Positions 41,831-51,800 of a DNA stretch of 64,000 bases are shown here, piece after piece (within the stretch, counting starts at the first letter, position 1; each line of letters begins with the position of its first letter). Below the pieces are notes generated by a model, which saw only the letters and a program-made list of their open reading frames with translations, did no database searches and was not told the DNA's origin. The translations under genes and the position numbers were made by a program. Source of the stretch: CAXXHQ01 sp963665265 (GTDB lineage: Bacteria > Planctomycetota > Planctomycetia > Pirellulales > Thermoguttaceae); contig OY762224.2 of the NCBI GenBank assembly GCA_963665265.2, forward strand, positions 3,658,001-3,722,000, written 5' to 3'.

Positions 41831-44800
41831 TTAGCGACGGCGACGGATCCAACCGAAGCCCAAGCCCGCCGCGGCGATGCCGAGGAGGACGAAGGTCGAG
41901 GGTTCAGGAACCGCGTTGACCGCCGATACCGCGCCGTCCGTGACGGTCGTCACGGGTTCTTCGGCAGTCGTACCGCCGAGAACCAACGAATCGGCCACCA
42001 ACGTGCCGACCGTGATGACTGCGTCGCCGTTGACGGCGACCGTCGAGGCCGTGCTCACGATGCTGTTGATCGTGTGCGTTCCGCCCGTCGTCAAAACAAG
42101 GCTGGAACTGCCGGCCACGGTGACGGCGTTCAACGTGCCGGAGCCGCCGAGCAAGAGATTGCCGGAGGTGACGACAGTCGTTCCGCTGAGGCTTTGAACC
42201 CCAAGTAACGTCAAGGAAGCCGAGCCTTTCTTAACGAAGCCCGTACCGGACTGCGTGCCGCTCAACGTCAAAGCGACGTCGTTGGCGAATGCAGCCGAAC
42301 CGGCGACGGTAGTCTTACCGTACACCGTCACCGGCGAACCGGCGCCGAGGTACCACGTTGCGCCGTCAGCAAGATTGACATTCTTCGAAATCGTCTGATA
42401 CGTACCGACGTCCCAGAACCCGAGCGTCGCGCCTCTGGCGACGTATGCGGTACCGGAGGCCGTTCCCATACCAATCTTCGACTGGAAGCCTAGCGTACCG
42501 GCCTCAATCTTGATATCTCCAAAACCAGCGTCGCCGACGTTCTTAATCCAGATCTCGCCGGAGCCGACCTTGGTGATCGCATGACCGTTGCCTTGGACAT
42601 AACCGCCAATACCACCCTCGGCGATATCCCAACGCCAAGCGTCGCCGGTGCCGATTGAGGCGTCGGCGTCGAGTACGAGCTTGTTAACAACGGCGTACTC
42701 CCAGTTGGGAGCGACGGTGGCGAACAAGGCGCCTTGGTTGTTGAAGCCGGATCCCGCGATATGAATCTCGTTCGTAAACGGCGTAAGACTGCTGACGTTG
42801 CAAACGTTCAAGGAACCGCTTCCGGAAACGGTGATGTTCCCGACGGCGGCCGCAACCGCGGCGCTGCTGTAGGCCAACACGCCGCCGGAGACGAGCGTGC
42901 CGCCGACGTTGTCGTTGAGCGTGTTGATCGTCAGCGTGCCGCTGCCGGTCTTCACGATGCTCGACGCGCCGGAGATCTTGCCAGCGCCGGTCAACGTGTA
43001 GTTGCTCGTACCGGTGAAGGTCACCGTCTGCGGGTAAACCGTCGTGTTCAACGTCACCGTCGTGTACGTCGACGCGTCGTTGAACGTCACGTTATCGGCG
43101 TCGTAGTACGCGTCCGGCGACGTCCCGTTCATCCACGAGGTCGTATCGCCCTTCACGTTCCATACGCCGGTCGACGACGCGCCGTTCCAAACCAGCGACG
43201 CGTTCGAGCCGGAAACGATCAACGATAAGCTCTGCGACTCCGTCAACCCCGTGCCGATCGCGGTCGATAGCGTATAACGGGTGTTGTTGGTGATGTTCGC
43301 CGCGCTGATCGCGTTGGAGAGCGGACTCGTCGCCGTCACGATCTTATACGACGACTTCAACGGAGAGCCGAGGAACGTGACGTTCAACTTCGCGTTCCCT
43401 AGCGTTCCGCTCTCGTTCCCCTTGACCATCAAAAGATCGCTCGCCGTTCCGCTCACGTCAATATTGAGCGTCGCGCCGGAGGTTAACACCAGCGAATTGC
43501 CTTGCATATCGAACGTCAACGTTCCGATCGAGTAATTGCCGCCGGGAGCGATGAACGTCGATCCACTCGAAGCCTCGGCGAACGAAATTCCCGCAGGGGC
43601 GAGGATCGTGCCGGAACCGCCGACGACTTGCGAAACCGTCGCATTGCCGAAGCTGAGGCTAGAGCCCTCAGCGTACAACGTCGCTCCGGAATTCACGAAT
43701 ACGCTGCCGACAAGATTGCCTCCCGACAACGTCAACGTTCCGGCGTTGATCGTCGTCGAACCGGTGTAGGTCTGGGGCGAGGCGAACACCCACGTGCCGG
43801 CGCCGCTCTTGATTACGTTCACGGGACTGTTCGTGCCGTCGGTGATCGAACCGCGCATTTCACCCGCGCCGGCCCCTTGCAAATACAAGTAGCGGGCCGT
43901 GACGGTGTTCGTGTTCGTTATATTGCCGTTCAGCACGAGAGTGCCGGAATCCGACTGAATAACGTAACGATCGCCGCCGGAGGTCAAATTGATCGAGGAA
44001 CTGATCGTGTTCTTGCCCTGTTCGTTAAGAATGTGGGCGTAAACGTAGGCCGGCTGACGGCCGCCTAGAGTAATCGCATCCATCCCCGTGGGACCGACCG
44101 ACAAGGTCGAGCCGGAGGGAGAGGACGACGTCAAGGTCAGCTTGGATTTGACCGAACCGCCGCTAATCGTCAAGCCGCTCGTGGCGCTCAACGCTTGCGG
44201 CATTCCGACCTCGTCCAGCAACAGCGTGGCGCTGTTGTTGACGTTCGTGGCTCCGGTGTACGTGTTGGCTCCATGCGCCCGGTAGGTGCCCGAGCCGGCG
44301 TAGGTCAAACCGTAAGCTGAAGCGCTAGATCCCACCACGAAGTTATTGCCGATCGTAACGGCGTTATTCGAGTTGAAAATAACGGCGCTCGTCGATTCGT
44401 TCATGACGTCGGCGGTGAGACCGTAGGTCAGCGCGCCGCCGTTACCGAATTGCAAAGTGCCGGAGCCGACGGTCGTGACGCCGGACCAATTCGCGACGGT
44501 GAACGCCGCCGTGCCCGAGCCGAGCTTGTAAAGCGCGGGGGAGGTCACCGCGCCGGTGAAGACGGCGGTGGACGTGCCGGCGACCGTGACGTTGCCGCTG
44601 CCGGCGAACGTGACGTTGCCGGAGAACGTTCCCGCCGCAGCGTCGGTCAAGAGCGTGCCGATCGAGCCGCCCGTCGCAAGCGCGACGTTATTGCCGACGT
44701 TGATCGATCCCCAGTAGGAGAACGTCGCGCCAGAGGCGACCGAAACGGAGGCCAACGAGCCGGACGTTCCGAGGATCGTCGAGCCTTGAACGCAGAAATC

Positions 44801-47800
44801 GCCTTCGTTGACGTTCAACGCGCTCAAGCCGGTTTCGCCGAGACCGACGAAGATAATGCGATTCGTGCCGGCCTTGGTCAACGCATGACCGTTGCCGGTG
44901 AAGTAGGAACCGCTCAAACGGCCGAAGTCGTAACGCCCGGCGTCGCCGCCGATCGTGGCGTCGCCCGTCATAACGGCGGCGCGAATAGCGCTGTACGACT
45001 CCACGGTGCCGGAGTTGGTGATCGCGCCTTTTCCGTCAACGCCCGCGCCGGCGAAGCTGACAACCATGCTGCCTACCGTCGAGCGTTCAGTGCCGACGTA
45101 GCCGGCGACGTTCGTATTGACGTCAAGAGTGGCGCCGGAGGCGATGGAAAGCGTGCTGGCGCGAGTGAGATCGCCGAAGGCGGTCGCGTTTCCGACGACG
45201 ACCTTACCGGCGTTGATTGATATGTTGCCGGCGAACGTGTTCGCGTTCGCGATGGTCAACGTGCCGGAGCCGGACTTCACGAAAACGCCCGTGCCGGAAA
45301 TCGTCTTGCTGGTGTAAATGGAACTCCCCCACGTCATGTCGTTCGCGTTGTTGAGGATGAACGTTCCGTTGTCCACCAACGAATTGCCGACGCCGAGAGT
45401 CGAGCCTTCGCTCAGGCTCAACGTTCCGGCGTTGATCACGACGTTACCGGAGAACGCATTGGTTCCGGTGTTGGAAACGGTCAACGTGCCCGCTCCCGTC
45501 TTCACCAACGTGCCCGAGCCGAGAATGCGGCCCGTCCCCGAAAGGACGTAATTCTTCGTCGAGTTGTTAAACGCGATCGTGCCGGCCGGGGTGACGGTCG
45601 TATTGAGCGTCACGGAAGTGACCGTCGCGGCGTCGTCAAAGGTCACGAAGTCCAAATCGTAGAACTTTTCGGGCGCCGCCGTGGAGGCCCAGTTGACCGT
45701 CGTTTTGACGTCCCACGAGGCGCTGCTCGAGCCTTTCCAAGTCAATCCGACCGGAGAGCCCGTGACGTTCAAGGTCAACGCCGTACCGCTGGCGACCAAA
45801 TCGAACGACTGACGCGAGGTGCTGCTGCCGAGACCCGCGAGATTGGCGTTCGAAGCGGTGCCGACCAACGACGAATAACCGGCCAATTTGTAGCTGCCCG
45901 TGGCCAAATATCCGTCCAAGAGATTGACGTTGATAATCGACGAAGCTCCGAGAGTCATCGCGCCGGTGACGGACAAGTAGTCGTTTCCGGCGGCCAATGA
46001 GCTGCGTAGATCGTAATTGAGAACGCCGCTCGCCGCGTTCAAACCGTTGGCGAAGGCCAAGGTGCCGGTGGAGCCGACGCCGGCGGCGTTGACGGAGCCG
46101 TAAGAGCCAAGCGTAAAGGCGCCCTTCACGGTTCCCAAACCTTGAAGCGACTGAGTCGTCGAAGCGCCGACCGCCGCGCCGGAAACGGCGGAGACGTCGA
46201 AGAAGGCGCCCGCGGCCACGGCGATAACCGGACTGCCGGCGATCGAGCCGCCGGAGCCAAGCGCGAGCGTGCCGGCGTTGACGGAAGTGGTGCCCGCGTA
46301 CGTATTGACGCCGGAAAGGGTCCAAACGCCCGCTCCGCTCTTCACGACGCTGACGGCGCCCGTCGTGGAAGCGCCGTTGCCGATGGAGCCGCTGACGACG
46401 CCGTTGCCGGCGCCCGTCAAGTTGAGGAAACGATTATCAGCGGTGGCCGTATTGTTGACAATATTCCCCAAGGTCAGCGTACCGCTCTGCGACTCGATAT
46501 TGTAGCTGTTTCCGCTAGTTTGCAAGGAAATATCGCCGGAAACCGTATTGGCGCCGGAGAGGTTGATAAGATGGGCGGCGGTGGTGGAGCGACCGTTCAA
46601 GGTCATTTTATTGGACATGGAGATGTCGCCGGACAACTGCGCGTTGGCCACGCCGGTTCCGCCGTTAGTAAGCATTAAACTCGAAACGCCGAGAGCGGCG
46701 GAATTCGTCAATTTCAAAACGCCGCCGTTAACGACGGTTTGGCCGTTGTAGGTATTCGCAGATCCGGAGAGAGTAACGGTTCCGGTGTTGGTCGCGGCAA
46801 GATAAATGCCGCCGACGAAGTTCGCCGGAGCCGAATCGACGACCGTTCCGGAGATCACGCCGCTAAAGTTATAACTTCTTGCGGAATTGATGAGCAATTG
46901 GCCGTTCCAGTTGGCCGGATACGACGTGTAGCCAATGTTGATATTGGCCGCCTGCGCCGCGGCGGAGAGTGCACCGCTGTTCGCGGAGCCGTCGCCAATT
47001 TGGACCGTGCCTTCCGTAATTCTGAGCGTTCCCCAGCTAGAGACTTTAGAGTCGCTCGTTCCGGAAATGGTGAGAATACCGGCCAGGTTCTTGGTCAAAG
47101 AACCGTCTGTGCCGAGGTCGATGGAACCGGTCACAATGTGGTTACGAGACGCATTCCCCGTCAGGCTCATGACTAAGTTTGCGCCGGAACCGACGACCGA
47201 GTTATAAAGGTTTAACTGCTGATTCCACCCATTTCCGGCGTAAATCGTGCCGCTTCCAACGACGTTAATTTGCCCGGTAGCGTTGAGCGTACCGCCGTTC
47301 ACATTGAGGGCGCCGCCATTCAATGTAATCTGTCCGCGGAGATTTTGCGTACCGCCGTTAAGATCAACGTTGCCTCCGGCGTCAATGATAAAGTCATTGA
47401 CCAGATTGCGACCAACCCAGGTCCAAACCCTGGCTCCGTTACGAACGCGCACAACGGAGTTACCGAAGGCGTAGTCTGACTGCGGGTTGATTTCGCCGCC
47501 TTGAATGTCGGTCGTACCGGTATAAGTGCTAACCGCGGAGGACAACCCCAAGTCAAGGTAACTGCTTCCCGTTTTGGTAAAGCCGTTCGTTCCCGTGATC
47601 GTGGACTTGAGGTAGATTCCGCCGCCCCAAGCGCCGTTTCCGTCGGTATTAATGACCGAAGAACCGACCAGATTCAACGTGCCGCCAATGATTGTGTAGG
47701 CGCTCGCCACCGTAACTTTGCAGTAGAGGTTCTGCACATTAATCGTATCGCCTGAAGCGATCGTAATCGTCTGAGCGGACGTCGAATCAAAAGAGGCGTC

Positions 47801-47998
47801 ATTAACGGCGCTGTTATTCCAAACGGTATCGAGCGCGCCGCCTGAAGCGGTAGACCACTTCATCGTCGTCGTATCCCACGTGCCGGAGGCGTTCGTGCCG
47901 CCGTTCCACCAGAGCGTGGCGGCCTGGGCGGAGGAGGCGAGAACCATCGCCAACGCCAACGACCCCAAGGCTAACAAGCCATGCAATCTTTTCGTCAT
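41831..47998 (-). CDS. Giant autotransporter-repeat PEP-CTERM surface protein 1
   Basis: 2055 residues. It has an N-terminal signal peptide (M-T-K-R-L-H-G, hydrophobic core, cleavage after A-Q-A), then about 2000 residues of Gly/Ser/Thr-rich right-handed beta-helix sequence. Many repeats read K-x-G-S/A-G-T-L-T/W, T-Y-x-G-x-T-x-V-N-A-G-T-L, the autotransporter-associated beta-strand unit. There is no barrel. The last 26 residues are a complete PEP-CTERM signal: V-P-E-P-S, a hydrophobic helix and R-R-R-R. Exosortase would cut it and anchor or release the protein at the surface; no exosortase is in the window. AGGAAAGGG lies 8 nt before the ATG. Residues about 1052-1624 are almost identical to residues about 992-1564 of the next paralog. 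Likely an adhesin or matrix protein. Confidence 0.88.
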   Translation of the reverse strand: MTKRLHGLLALGSLALAMVLASSAQAATLWWNGGTNASGTWDTTTMKWSTASGGALDTVWNNSAVNDASFDSTSAQTITIASGDTINVQNLYCKVTVASAYTIIGGTLNLVGSSVINTDGNGAWGGGIYLKSTITGTNGFTKTGSSYLDLGLSSAVSTYTGTTDIQGGEINPQSDYAFGNSVVRVRNGARVWTWVGRNLVNDFIIDAGGNVDLNGGTQNLRGQITLNGGALNVNGGTLNATGQINVVGSGTIYAGNGWNQQLNLYNSVVGSGANLVMSLTGNASRNHIVTGSIDLGTDGSLTKNLAGILTISGTSDSKVSSWGTLRITEGTVQIGDGSANSGALSAAAQAANINIGYTSYPANWNGQLLINSARSYNFSGVISGTVVDSAPANFVGGIYLAATNTGTVTLSGSANTYNGQTVVNGGVLKLTNSAALGVSSLMLTNGGTGVANAQLSGDISMSNKMTLNGRSTTAAHLINLSGANTVSGDISLQTSGNSYNIESQSGTLTLGNIVNNTATADNRFLNLTGAGNGVVSGSIGNGASTTGAVSVVKSGAGVWTLSGVNTYAGTTSVNAGTLALGSGGSIAGSPVIAVAAGAFFDVSAVSGAAVGASTTQSLQGLGTVKGAFTLGSYGSVNAAGVGSTGTLAFANGLNAASGVLNYDLRSSLAAGNDYLSVTGAMTLGASSIINVNLLDGYLATGSYKLAGYSSLVGTASNANLAGLGSSTSRQSFDLVASGTALTLNVTGSPVGLTWKGSSSASWDVKTTVNWASTAAPEKFYDLDFVTFDDAATVTSVTLNTTVTPAGTIAFNNSTKNYVLSGTGRILGSGTLVKTGAGTLTVSNTGTNAFSGNVVINAGTLSLSEGSTLGVGNSLVDNGTFILNNANDMTWGSSIYTSKTISGTGVFVKSGSGTLTIANANTFAGNISINAGKVVVGNATAFGDLTRASTLSIASGATLDVNTNVAGYVGTERSTVGSMVVSFAGAGVDGKGAITNSGTVESYSAIRAAVMTGDATIGGDAGRYDFGRLSGSYFTGNGHALTKAGTNRIIFVGLGETGLSALNVNEGDFCVQGSTILGTSGSLASVSVASGATFSYWGSINVGNNVALATGGSIGTLLTDAAAGTFSGNVTFAGSGNVTVAGTSTAVFTGAVTSPALYKLGSGTAAFTVANWSGVTTVGSGTLQFGNGGALTYGLTADVMNESTSAVIFNSNNAVTIGNNFVVGSSASAYGLTYAGSGTYRAHGANTYTGATNVNNSATLLLDEVGMPQALSATSGLTISGGSVKSKLTLTSSSPSGSTLSVGPTGMDAITLGGRQPAYVYAHILNEQGKNTISSSINLTSGGDRYVIQSDSGTLVLNGNITNTNTVTARYLYLQGAGAGEMRGSITDGTNSPVNVIKSGAGTWVFASPQTYTGSTTINAGTLTLSGGNLVGSVFVNSGATLYAEGSSLSFGNATVSQVVGGSGTILAPAGISFAEASSGSTFIAPGGNYSIGTLTFDMQGNSLVLTSGATLNIDVSGTASDLLMVKGNESGTLGNAKLNVTFLGSPLKSSYKIVTATSPLSNAISAANITNNTRYTLSTAIGTGLTESQSLSLIVSGSNASLVWNGASSTGVWNVKGDTTSWMNGTSPDAYYDADNVTFNDASTYTTVTLNTTVYPQTVTFTGTSNYTLTGAGKISGASSIVKTGSGTLTINTLNDNVGGTLVSGGVLAYSSAAVAAAVGNITVSGSGSLNVCNVSSLTPFTNEIHIAGSGFNNQGALFATVAPNWEYAVVNKLVLDADASIGTGDAWRWDIAEGGIGGYVQGNGHAITKVGSGEIWIKNVGDAGFGDIKIEAGTLGFQSKIGMGTASGTAYVARGATLGFWDVGTYQTISKNVNLADGATWYLGAGSPVTVYGKTTVAGSAAFANDVALTLSGTQSGTGFVKKGSASLTLLGVQSLSGTTVVTSGNLLLGGSGTLNAVTVAGSSSLVLTTGGTHTINSIVSTASTVAVNGDAVITVGTLVADSLVLGGTTAEEPVTTVTDGAVSAVNAVPEPSTFVLLGIAAAGLGFGWIRRRR
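43127..44841 (-). repeat. 1.7-kb near-identical block, copy in PEP-CTERM gene 1
   Basis: It matches 50104-51818 at a constant offset of 6977 bp; by eye I find only about ten substitutions in 1715 bp. Identity stops abruptly at the right edge (44841) and falls to about 90 percent to the left. This is coding DNA in the same frame in both genes. Confidence 0.85.
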
Positions 47999-48092
47999 AC
48001 AAGTAACCCTTTCCTAAGTAGGTCCAGAACGCTGTGAAACCCTGATGCGCTCTTCTCTCCGCTGCGTCAGAACTTCCGCTTGGTGCAACTGA
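47999..48092 (-). promoter_or_regulatory. Conserved leader of PEP-CTERM gene 1
   Basis: About 95 bp shared with the leaders at 54796-54889 and 62144-62240. Conserved blocks on the coding strand are TTGCACCAAGCGGAAGTTCTG, and GTTTCAC-x-GCGTTCTG followed by CTACTTAGGAAAGGG just before the ATG. Between them the sequence and length vary. It probably includes the mRNA leader and ribosome-binding site. Confidence 0.7.
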
Positions 48093-48723
48093 TTCACGCA
48101 ATACTTCGAGACCTCGCGTAATCCCGTCAACTAAAGCGATTGTCGTTCAATCCGGTATGAACGATAACTACTTCAACGTCGAAAGAAGACTCGAGCCTCG
48201 TCAAACGCAACAAACCGCGAACGCCTGACGACGTCCGGGCGACTATTCCCAAAATTTAAACAAGAAAACTCAACAATTTCCGCGAACAATGCCGTGAGGC
48301 AGTTATATAAAACAAAGGGCGTCGTTAAGTTTTTCTTAAAACGCGCAGACACGCAAAAATAAAAGCGAAGCCATCCTTTGAAATCGGCGAGCGACGAAAA
48401 CCACCTAGCCCAGTACGAGAAAACGGGGTCGGCAAGAATTCAAGAGGCGCGTCGAAAGGTGTAAACTCGAAATTGAAGGTGGAATTACCGAAAAACGAAA
48501 AAGCGAGGAGCCGCGTAATTTGAACTGATAAAACGCACAAAACACACATGCGGCGTCAGCATAAGCCAGTCCATCATCACGGTCAGTGATTGCCATTGTA
48601 ACAAAAGCAACACTTTTCGCAAGCGATTACCTAAAATTACTCACGAAAGCACCAATCTAACGCCCCCCCCCCTCTTTTGCGTTAGAGAATCCCATTTTCG
48701 CGAATAACTTACGGCAAGAAAAG
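48093..48723. other. Upstream region of PEP-CTERM gene 1
   Basis: About 630 bp without a gene. It holds a dyad CGTTCA-x8-TGAACG (near 48150), patches shared with the gene 2 upstream region (CCGGTAT, ACGCAACAAACCGCGAAC), a GCGATTA motif at 48623 and the C10 tract at 48663. Confidence 0.55.
48656..48686. repeat. C10 homopolymer inside an inverted repeat
   Basis: Ten consecutive C at 48663-48672, set between perfect 8-bp arms TCTAACGC and GCGTTAGA. It is 665 bp upstream of the PEP-CTERM gene 1 start. Tracts of this length are prone to slippage during replication. Confidence 0.8.
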
Positions 48724-48760
48724 CAAAAAGCCCCTTCAATTTTGAGGATTGAAGGGGCTT
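48724..48760 (-). terminator. Terminator of PEP-CTERM gene 2 (family terminator)
   Basis: The same hairpin as at 41750, base for base in stem and loop. It begins 45 bp after the stop codon of gene 2. Confidence 0.85.
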
Positions 48761-48804
48761 GGATTGTTTAATCGGGCCGTTCTAGGAACGGCGTTACGAA
48801 CCGT

Positions 48805-51800
48805 TTAGCGACGGCGACGGATCCAACCGAAGCCCAAGCCCGCCGCGGCGATGCCGAGGAGAACGAAGGTCGAGGGTTCAGGAACCGCGTTGACCGCCGA
48901 TACCGCGCCGTTCGTGACGGTCGTCGGGGTTTCTTCGCCGGTCGTGCCGCCGAGAACCAACGAATCGGCCACCAACGTGCCGACCGTGACGACCGCGTCG
49001 CCGTTGACGGCGACCGTCGAGGCCGTGCTCACGATGCTGTTGATCGTGTGCGTTCCGCCCGTCGTCAGAACGAGGCTAGAACTGCCGGCAACGGTAACGG
49101 CGTTCAACGTGCCGTTGCCGCCGAGCAAGAGATTGCCGGAGGTGACGGCAGTCGTTCCGCTGAGGCTTTGAACCCCAAGTAACGTCAAGGAAGCGGTGCC
49201 GCCTTTAACAATGCCGGAGCCAGAAACAGTTCCGCTCAGAGTAGCCGCAATGCTATTGTTAACATTCGCGGAGCCCTCGAGGGTAATCTTTCCGGCAAGA
49301 GTCAAGGCCGAACCGGCGCTAATAGACAAGGTGCCGCCGTTAAGCAACTTGACGTTTTTCGACACGGTCGGGAAGTATGAACCGACGTTGTAGAACGACA
49401 AGGTGGCTCCGTTCGAAACGTAAGCAGTGCCAGTCGTGGTCCCCAAACCGATATTGGATTGGAAGCCGAGAATACCAGCTTCAACCTTGATATCGCCGAA
49501 ACCAGTGTCGCCGACGTCCTTGATAAAGATCTGACCGCTGCCGACCTTGGTGAGCGTATGGCCATTGCCAGTAACGTAGCCCCCAGTGCCGGGAGCAATG
49601 TCCCAACGCCAAACGTCGCCGGTGCCGATCGAGGCGTCGGCGTCGAGTACGAGCTTGTTAACAACGGCGTACTCCCAGTTCGGGCCGACCGTGGCGAACA
49701 AGGCGCCTTGGTTGTTGAAGCCGGATCCCGCGATATGAATCTCGTTCGTAAACGGCGTAAGACCGGCCGTTCCGCAAACGTTCAAGGAGCCGCTTCCGGA
49801 AACGGTGATGTTACTAGTAAGGGCGGCAATTATGGCGGTGCTGCCGTAGGTCAACACGCCGCCTTTGACGAGCGCGCCGCCGACGTTGTCGTTGTACGTG
49901 CTGATCGTCAGCGTGCCGCTGCCGTCCTTCACGATGCTCGACGCGCCGGAGATTTTGCCCGTGCCGGACAACGTGTAGTTGCTCGTTCCGGTGAAGGTCA
50001 CCGTCTGCGGGAACACCGTCGTGTTCAACGTCACCGTCGTGTACGTCGACGCGTCGTTGAACGTCACGCTATCGGCGTCGTAGTACGCGTCCGGCGACGA
50101 CCCGTTCATCCACGAGGTCGTATCGCCCTTCACGTTCCATACGCCGGTCGACGACGCGCCGTTCCAAACCAGCGACGCGTTCGAGCCGGAAACGATCAAC
50201 GATAAGCTCTGCGACTCCGTCAACCCCGTGCCGATCGCGGTCGATAGCGTATAACGGGTGTTGTTGGTGATGTTCGCCGCGCTGATCGCGTTGGAGAGCG
50301 GACTCGTCGCCGTCACGATCTTATACGACGACTTCAACGGAGAGCCGAGGAACGTGACGTTCAACTTCGCGTTCCCTAGCGTTCCGCTCTCGTTCCCATT
50401 AACCATCAAAAGATCGCTCGCCGTTCCGCTCACGTCAATATTGAGCGTCGCGCCGGAGGTTAACACCAGCGAATTGCCTTGCATATCGAACGTCAACGTT
50501 CCGATCGAGTAATTGCCGCCGGGAGCGATGAACGTCGATCCACTCGAAGCCTCGGCGAACGAAATTCCCGCAGGGGCGAGGATCGTGCCGGAACCGCCGA
50601 CGACTTGCGAAACCGTCGCATTGCCGAAGCTGAGGCTAGAGCCCTCAGCGTACAACGTCGCTCCGGAATTCACGAATACGCTGCCGACAAGATTGCCTCC
50701 CGACAACGTCAGCTTTCCGGCGTTGATCGTCGTCGAACCGGTGTAGGTCTGGGGCGAGGCGAACACCCACGTGCCGGCGCCGCTCTTGATTACGTTCACG
50801 GGACTGTTCGTGCCGTCGGTGATCGAACCGCGTATTTCACCCGCGCCGGCCCCTTGCAAATACAAGTAGCGGGCCGTGACGGTGTTCGTGTTCGTTATAT
50901 TGCCGTTCAGCACGAGAGTGCCGGAATCCGACTGAATAACGTAACGATCGCCGCCGGAGGTCAAATTGATCGAGGAACTGATCGTGTTCTTGCCCTGTTC
51001 GTTAAGAATGTGGGCGTAAACGTAGGCCGGCTGACGGCCGCCTAGAGTAATCGCATCCATCCCCGTGGGACCGACCGACAAGGTCGAGCCGGAGGACGAG
51101 GACGACGTCAAGGTCAGCTTGGATTTGACCGAACCGCCGCTAATCGTCAAGCCGCTCGTGGCGCTCAACGCTTGCGGCATTCCGACCTCGTCCAGCAACA
51201 GCGTGGCGCTGTTGTTGACGTTCGTGGCTCCGGTGTACGTGTTGGCTCCATGCGCCCGGTAGGTGCCCGAGCCGGCGTAGGTCAAACCGTAAGCTGAAGC
51301 GCTAGATCCCACCACGAAGTTATTGCCGATCGTAACGGCGTTATTCGAGTTGAAAATAACGGCGCTCGTCGATTCGTTCATGACGTCGGCGGTGAGACCG
51401 TAGGTCAGCGCGCCGCCGTTACCGAATTGCAAAGTGCCGGAGCCGACGGTCGTGACGCCGGACCAATTCGCGACGGTGAACGCCGCCGTGCCCGAGCCGA
51501 GCTTGTAAAGCGCGGGGGAGGTCACCGCGCCGGTGAAGACGGCGGTGGACGTGCCGGCGACCGTGACGTTGCCGCTGCCGGCGAACGTGACGTTGCCGGA
51601 GAACGTTCCCGCCGCAGCGTCGGTCAAGAGCGTGCCGATCGAGCCGCCCGTCGCAAGCGCGACGTTATTGCCGACGTTGATCGATCCCCAGTAGGAGAAC
51701 GTCGCGCCAGAGGCGACCGAAACGGAGGCCAACGAGCCGGACGTTCCGAGGATCGTCGAGCCTTGAACGCAGAAATCGCCTTCGTTGACGTTCAACGCGC

